Shown here: positions 60,765-64,000 of the stretch, one piece after another
Layout: each line of letters begins with the position of its first letter
Position numbering within the stretch: the first letter of the stretch is position 1
Assembly: GCF_032391395.1 (NCBI RefSeq)
Contig: NZ_CP135916.1
Location: 620,001 to 684,000 of the forward strand
DNA: 64,000 bases
Reading direction: 5' to 3'
Source: Sphingomonas sp. Y38-1Y
GTDB taxonomy: Bacteria > Pseudomonadota > Alphaproteobacteria > Sphingomonadales > Sphingomonadaceae
Made by a program: the position numbers and the translations under genes
The notes under the pieces: model-generated
The model's database searches: none
Seen by the model: only the letters and a program-made list of their open reading frames with translations
What the model was told of the DNA's origin: nothing

Positions 60765-61892
60765 ATGCGCGCCGAAGCGCAGGCCTATGCCGATCAGATC
60801 AACGCCGCGCTCGCGCTGCTCCGCCGCTTTCTCGATTGGGATCGCGCGCTGCGGCGGCTGGACGAGCTCAATGCGCGTGTCGAGGACCCGACGCTGTGGG
60901 ACAATCCCAAGGCGGCGCAGGACGTAATGCGCGAGCGGCAGCGGCTGGAAACCGCGATCAACGCGACGCGCGCGATCGAGCAGGAACTGTCCGACACCGC
61001 CGAGCTGATCGACATGGCCGATGCCGAGGGCGATGCCGAGATGGCCGACGAAGGCGTGGCGGGGCTCAAGGCGCTCGCCGCCCGTGCCGAGGGCGACAAG
61101 ATCAAGGCGCTGCTGGCGGGCGAGGCGGACGCCAACGACGCCTATCTCGAGGTCCATGCCGGCGCCGGCGGGACCGAGAGCCAGGACTGGGCCGAGATGC
61201 TCCAGCGCATGTACGCGCGCTGGGCCGAACGCCACGGCATGAAGGTCGAGATCGTCGACTATCACGCCGGCGAACAGGCGGGCATCAAGTCGGCGACGCT
61301 CCTCCTCAAGGGCGAGAACGCCTATGGCTATGCCAAGACCGAGAGCGGCGTCCACCGCCTGGTCCGCATCAGCCCCTATGACAGCTCGGCGCGGCGGCAC
61401 ACCAGCTTCTCGTCGGTCTGGGTCTATCCGGTGATCGACGACTCGATCGAGATCGAGGTCAACGAAAGCGATCTCAAGATCGATACCTATCGCGCGTCGG
61501 GCGCGGGCGGGCAGCACGTCAACACGACCGATTCCGCGGTGCGTATCACCCACGTCCCGTCGGGCATCATCGTCGCCAGCCAGAACGACCGATCGCAGCA
61601 CAAGAACCGCGCCACCGCGATGGGAATGCTGCGCGCGCGCCTGTACGAAGCCGAGCTCCAGAAGCGCGAGGCGGCGGCGCTCAGCGACTATTCGGCCAAG
61701 ACCGAGATCGGCTGGGGCCACCAGATCCGCTCCTATGTCCTTCAGCCCTATCAGTTGGTGAAGGATCTGCGCACCGGCGTGACTTCGACCGCGCCGTCGG
61801 ACGTGCTAGACGGCGACCTCGACCCGTTCATGGCGGCGGCGCTGTCGCAGCGCGTGACCGGCGAAAAGGTCGAGGTGGAGGACGTCGATTGA
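60765..61892 (+). CDS. prfB: Peptide chain release factor 2
   Basis: RF2 recognises UGA and UAA stop codons. It has 375 residues. The N-terminal helical domain is followed by [23 protein letters not shown]. The tripeptide normally written SPF in RF2 is SPY here, a form I believe is common in alphaproteobacteria. The GGQ motif, methylated in the active factor, is in [16 protein letters not shown]. The reading frame from ATG 60765 is continuous; there is no programmed +1 frameshift like that in E. coli prfB. The stop overlaps an in-frame TTG of the next gene. Confidence 0.97.
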   Translation: MRAEAQAYADQINAALALLRRFLDWDRALRRLDELNARVEDPTLWDNPKAAQDVMRERQRLETAINATRAIEQELSDTAELIDMADAEGDAEMADEGVAGLKALAARAEGDKIKALLAGEADANDAYLEVHAGAGGTESQDWAEMLQRMYARWAERHGMKVEIVDYHAGEQAGIKSATLLLKGENAYGYAKTESGVHRLVRISPYDSSARRHTSFSSVWVYPVIDDSIEIEVNESDLKIDTYRASGAGGQHVNTTDSAVRITHVPSGIIVASQNDRSQHKNRATAMGMLRARLYEAELQKREAAALSDYSAKTEIGWGHQIRSYVLQPYQLVKDLRTGVTSTAPSDVLDGDLDPFMAAALSQRVTGEKVEVEDVD

Positions 61893-61909
61893 CAAGGCGA
61901 GGGGCGCCG

Positions 61910-62686
61910 ATGCTGACGATGATCGCACCGGCGCTCGCGCTGGCCGCCGCGGCGTGCGAGGCGCCGGTCAAGGCGCCGCAGGTCAACAAGACGGAGGAAA
62001 AGGTCGAGGGCCGCTTCCCCGCCGCCGATCGCCCCGTCGCCACCATCGTTTCCAACCGCTGGTCGACCGAGGAAGCGCGCGATCGCGTGAAGGAGGCCGA
62101 GACGGTGATGGACCGCGCCGGCATCAGGCCCGGCATGACCGTCGCCGATATCGGTGCGGGCGAGGGCTATTACACGATCCGCCTGGCGGCGCGTGTGGGC
62201 GAGGATGGGCGGGTGCTGGCCGAGGACATCGTGCCGGGCGTCCGCGACGACCTGGCGCAGCGCGTGGCGCGCGAGCGGCTGGACAATGTCAGCGTTCGGC
62301 TCGGCCTCCCTGAAGATCCGCGGCTGCCGGAGAACAGCTTCGACCGCATCCTGATGGTGCACATGTACCACGAGATCGCCGCGCCCTATGAGTTCCTGTG
62401 GCGGATGCGGCCGTCGCTGCGCCCGCAGGGCGAGGTGATCGTCGTCGACGCCGATCGCGCGACCGAGAACCATGGCACGCCGCCGGCGCTGCTCGAATGC
62501 GAGTTCGCGGCGGTGGGCTACAAGCTCGTGCGGCGCGAGGAGATGCCGTCCGCGGGCGGCTATATCGCCGCCTTCCGCGCCGAGGGCGCGCGGCCTGAGC
62601 CGGGTGCGATCAAGGCGTGCCGCATCGACCGCTCGCCCGGCGAGGATGCGCCGAAGCCGCGGGCGACGGGCGACATGCCGGCCTGA
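61910..62686 (+). CDS. Class I SAM methyltransferase-fold lipoprotein
   Basis: This 258-residue protein starts with a leader (MLTMIAPALALAAAAC) that ends in a probable lipobox cysteine, so it is an envelope protein with a methyltransferase fold, an unusual combination. The fold has motif I ADIGAGEGYYTIRLAARVG, a second acidic site at DILMVHMYHEI and RPQGEVIVVDADR. I chose ATG 61910 with AAGGCGAGG upstream; a TTG start at 61889 would overlap the prfB stop. Substrate unknown. Probably co-transcribed with prfB. Confidence 0.8.
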   Translation: MLTMIAPALALAAAACEAPVKAPQVNKTEEKVEGRFPAADRPVATIVSNRWSTEEARDRVKEAETVMDRAGIRPGMTVADIGAGEGYYTIRLAARVGEDGRVLAEDIVPGVRDDLAQRVARERLDNVSVRLGLPEDPRLPENSFDRILMVHMYHEIAAPYEFLWRMRPSLRPQGEVIVVDADRATENHGTPPALLECEFAAVGYKLVRREEMPSAGGYIAAFRAEGARPEPGAIKACRIDRSPGEDAPKPRATGDMPA

Positions 62687-62701
62687 CGGCCAGGCCAGCG
62701 T

Positions 62702-62780
62702 TATCCCAACGAAGGCTGGGATCGCTCTGCGTCATCGTTGCGCGTTCCACGAGGAGATCCCAGCTTGCGCTGGGATGACG
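62702..62780. repeat. Family D palindromes after the methyltransferase gene
   Basis: Two hairpin units: TCCCAACGAAGGCTGGGA at 62704-62721, and ATCCCAGCTTGCGCTGGGAT at 62757-62776. Together they also form arms of a larger dyad. They share the GAAGGC/GCCTTC type with the units at 53213 and 60661. They follow the stop and precede the metalloprotease gene. Confidence 0.75.
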
Positions 62781-62859
62781 GAGACGGCGGAGAGGCTTCT
62801 CCTGCTTGCTCCTGCCATCCCCCCGCGTCATGGTCCCGCGCTCGGACGGGGGGACGGAT

Positions 62860-64000
62860 ATGCGGTACAGCAACTTGGCGGCCATAGCGGCGATCCTGAT
62901 CGCGGCGCCTGTGGCGGCGCAGACCCGCGAAACCCCGATGCTCGCGATCAAGAGCGATCCCGCAGACGCGCGCGTGCTCGTCACCCTGCCTGCGCCCGAT
63001 GCGCAGGGGATCGCCGGGCGTTTCATCCATGTCGCGGCGCTGCGCAGCGGCCTGGGTTCGGCGGAGATCGCGCTGGATCGCGGCCAGCTCGGGCCCGAAC
63101 AGATCCTTGCCTTTCGCCGATACGGCAAGAAGGTCGCCGTCACCTTCGAGAACACTCGATTCCGCGCCACCGGCGATGCCGGTACCGAGCGCGGCGCGCG
63201 GGAGAGCTTTGCCTTTAGCATCGTGGCGATGCTCGACATCGTCTCGACCGCGTCCGACGGGGCGCTGACCGTCGACCTGGCGCCGTTCCTGACGCGCGAC
63301 ATCCTGGGTGTCGCCGACGCGCTCAACGGGACCGGCTCTGGCGCCGACCTCGCGATCGGGGGCCGCGCGGGCAAGGGATTCAAGCTGGCGGGTGACCTCA
63401 GCACCGTCGACCCGACCTCGATCAAGGCGTTCCCGGACAATATCGAGATCGACGCGGTCCAGACCTATGCCTCCGACACGCCGGGCCGCGAGGTGTCGTC
63501 GATCGCGCCCGAGGCGCGCCAGGTCAGCTTCGTCGTCCATCACAGCTTCATCCGCCTGCCGGCGCCCGGCTTCGTCACGCGCCGGCTCGACATCCGATCG
63601 GGCGCGTTCGGCACCGGCCATTACGACTATGGCAGCCCGCTTGGCACGCCGGTGCTCCAGGAAGTCGCCAACCGCTTCCGACTGGAAAAGGTTGATCCGG
63701 CGGCGGCGCGGTCGCGGGTGAAGAAGGCGATCGTCTTCTATATCGATCCTGCCGCGCCCGAGCCGATCCGCACCGCGCTTCGCGAGGGTGTCGATTTTTG
63801 GAAGGCGGCATTCGAGGCGGCCGGCCTCATCGACGCGTTCCGCGCCGAGATCCTGCCCGCGGGCGCCGATCCGATGGACGTGCGCTACAACATGGTCAAC
63901 TGGTCGAACCGGCTGACGCGCGGCTGGTCCTATGGCGGCGGCATCACCGATCCGCGGACGGGCGAGATCATCAAGGGCAATGTCGTGATCGGCGCGCTGC
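62860..64000 (+). CDS. DUF5117/DUF4953-type zinc metalloprotease, partial (3' end outside window)
   Basis: The frame is open from ATG 62860 to the end of the window (about 380 residues seen). An N-terminal leader (LAAIAAILIAAPVAAQ) indicates export. The following domain, with RFIHVAALRSGLGSAEIALD, FVVHHSFIRLP and YDYGSPLGTPV, is the DUF5117 N-terminal region. The start of the catalytic region VFYIDPAAPEPIRTALREGV and VRYNMVNWSNRLTRG, GGGITDPRTGEI matches the family. The zinc-binding HExxH should lie just downstream, so activity cannot be judged here. The start ATG lacks a strong ribosome-binding site. Confidence 0.88.
   Translation, partial: MRYSNLAAIAAILIAAPVAAQTRETPMLAIKSDPADARVLVTLPAPDAQGIAGRFIHVAALRSGLGSAEIALDRGQLGPEQILAFRRYGKKVAVTFENTRFRATGDAGTERGARESFAFSIVAMLDIVSTASDGALTVDLAPFLTRDILGVADALNGTGSGADLAIGGRAGKGFKLAGDLSTVDPTSIKAFPDNIEIDAVQTYASDTPGREVSSIAPEARQVSFVVHHSFIRLPAPGFVTRRLDIRSGAFGTGHYDYGSPLGTPVLQEVANRFRLEKVDPAAARSRVKKAIVFYIDPAAPEPIRTALREGVDFWKAAFEAAGLIDAFRAEILPAGADPMDVRYNMVNWSNRLTRGWSYGGGITDPRTGEIIKGNVVIGAL

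Noticed and set aside
60765..60860. A programmed +1 frameshift in prfB as in E. coli
   Set aside because: The frame runs unbroken from ATG 60765 through the GGQ motif; no internal TGA near codon 26 was found.

Overview
The window is GC-rich alphaproteobacterial chromosome, most likely from a Sphingomonas-type sphingomonad. The evidence is a block in the order rne, N-acetylmuramoyl-L-alanine amidase, PBP1A, prfB; a Sphingomonas-type PhoK alkaline phosphatase; and several families of paired intergenic palindromes. Almost all of it reads as ordinary vertically inherited chromosome: no phage, insertion sequence, integrase, CRISPR array or origin was seen.

Layout. 1-13585: the 3' part of a giant surface or secreted protein gene (cadherin-type repeats, a complete vanadium haloperoxidase/PAP2-like domain, Ig-like domains, Ca-binding repeats, LVIVD repeats and a very long beta-solenoid). 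It is broken by a one-base frameshift in a C run near 1156-1161. 13602-20959: a divergent dicarboxylate symporter, glmM, a DUF1244 protein, pyk, phoK, a HAD phosphatase and a 41-residue L36 protein. 21152-23603: a lipoprotein, an M14 carboxypeptidase, a GNAT gene interrupted by an amber codon, a small hydrophilic protein and tRNA-Thr. 23620-27460: an overlapping minus-strand set (DUF429-like, MmcQ/YjbR, serine hydrolase, rarA). 27560-30398: a PadR regulator with DUF2218, a glycosyltransferase, DUF2945 and a STAS-like protein. 30449-33078: a translationally coupled minus-strand operon of fatty acid desaturase, PhnD-like binding protein and serine acetyltransferase. 33240-36813: a second dicarboxylate symporter facing an OpuB-type ABC importer. 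36870-44407: redox and regulatory genes (SDR, Ble/VOC, LLM monooxygenase, NnrU, LysR with aldo/keto reductase, TetR with two reductases). 44411-49556: tRNA-Arg, a serine hydrolase coupled to an AmpG-like transporter, hom and a 2OG-Fe(II) oxygenase. 49694-53092: a Bcr/CflA exporter, an acidic protein, a nested inverted-repeat element, an MliC-type lipoprotein and a thioesterase. 53479-64000: rne, amidase, mrcA, prfB, a methyltransferase-fold lipoprotein and the start of a DUF5117-type metalloprotease that runs off the window.

How the genes fit together. Cell-envelope functions dominate: glmM makes the UDP-GlcNAc precursor, PBP1A polymerises peptidoglycan, the amidase cuts it, and the AmpG-like transporter with its coupled serine hydrolase may recycle fragments. 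Three regulator-target pairs carry visible dyad operators: PadR, LysR/aldo-keto reductase and TetR/reductases. The most unusual item is the embedded haloperoxidase module, whose vanadate-binding residues are all present inside an adhesin-like giant. The long PhnD-desaturase-acetyltransferase operon and the nested palindrome at 51446-51711 are the next most unexplained items.
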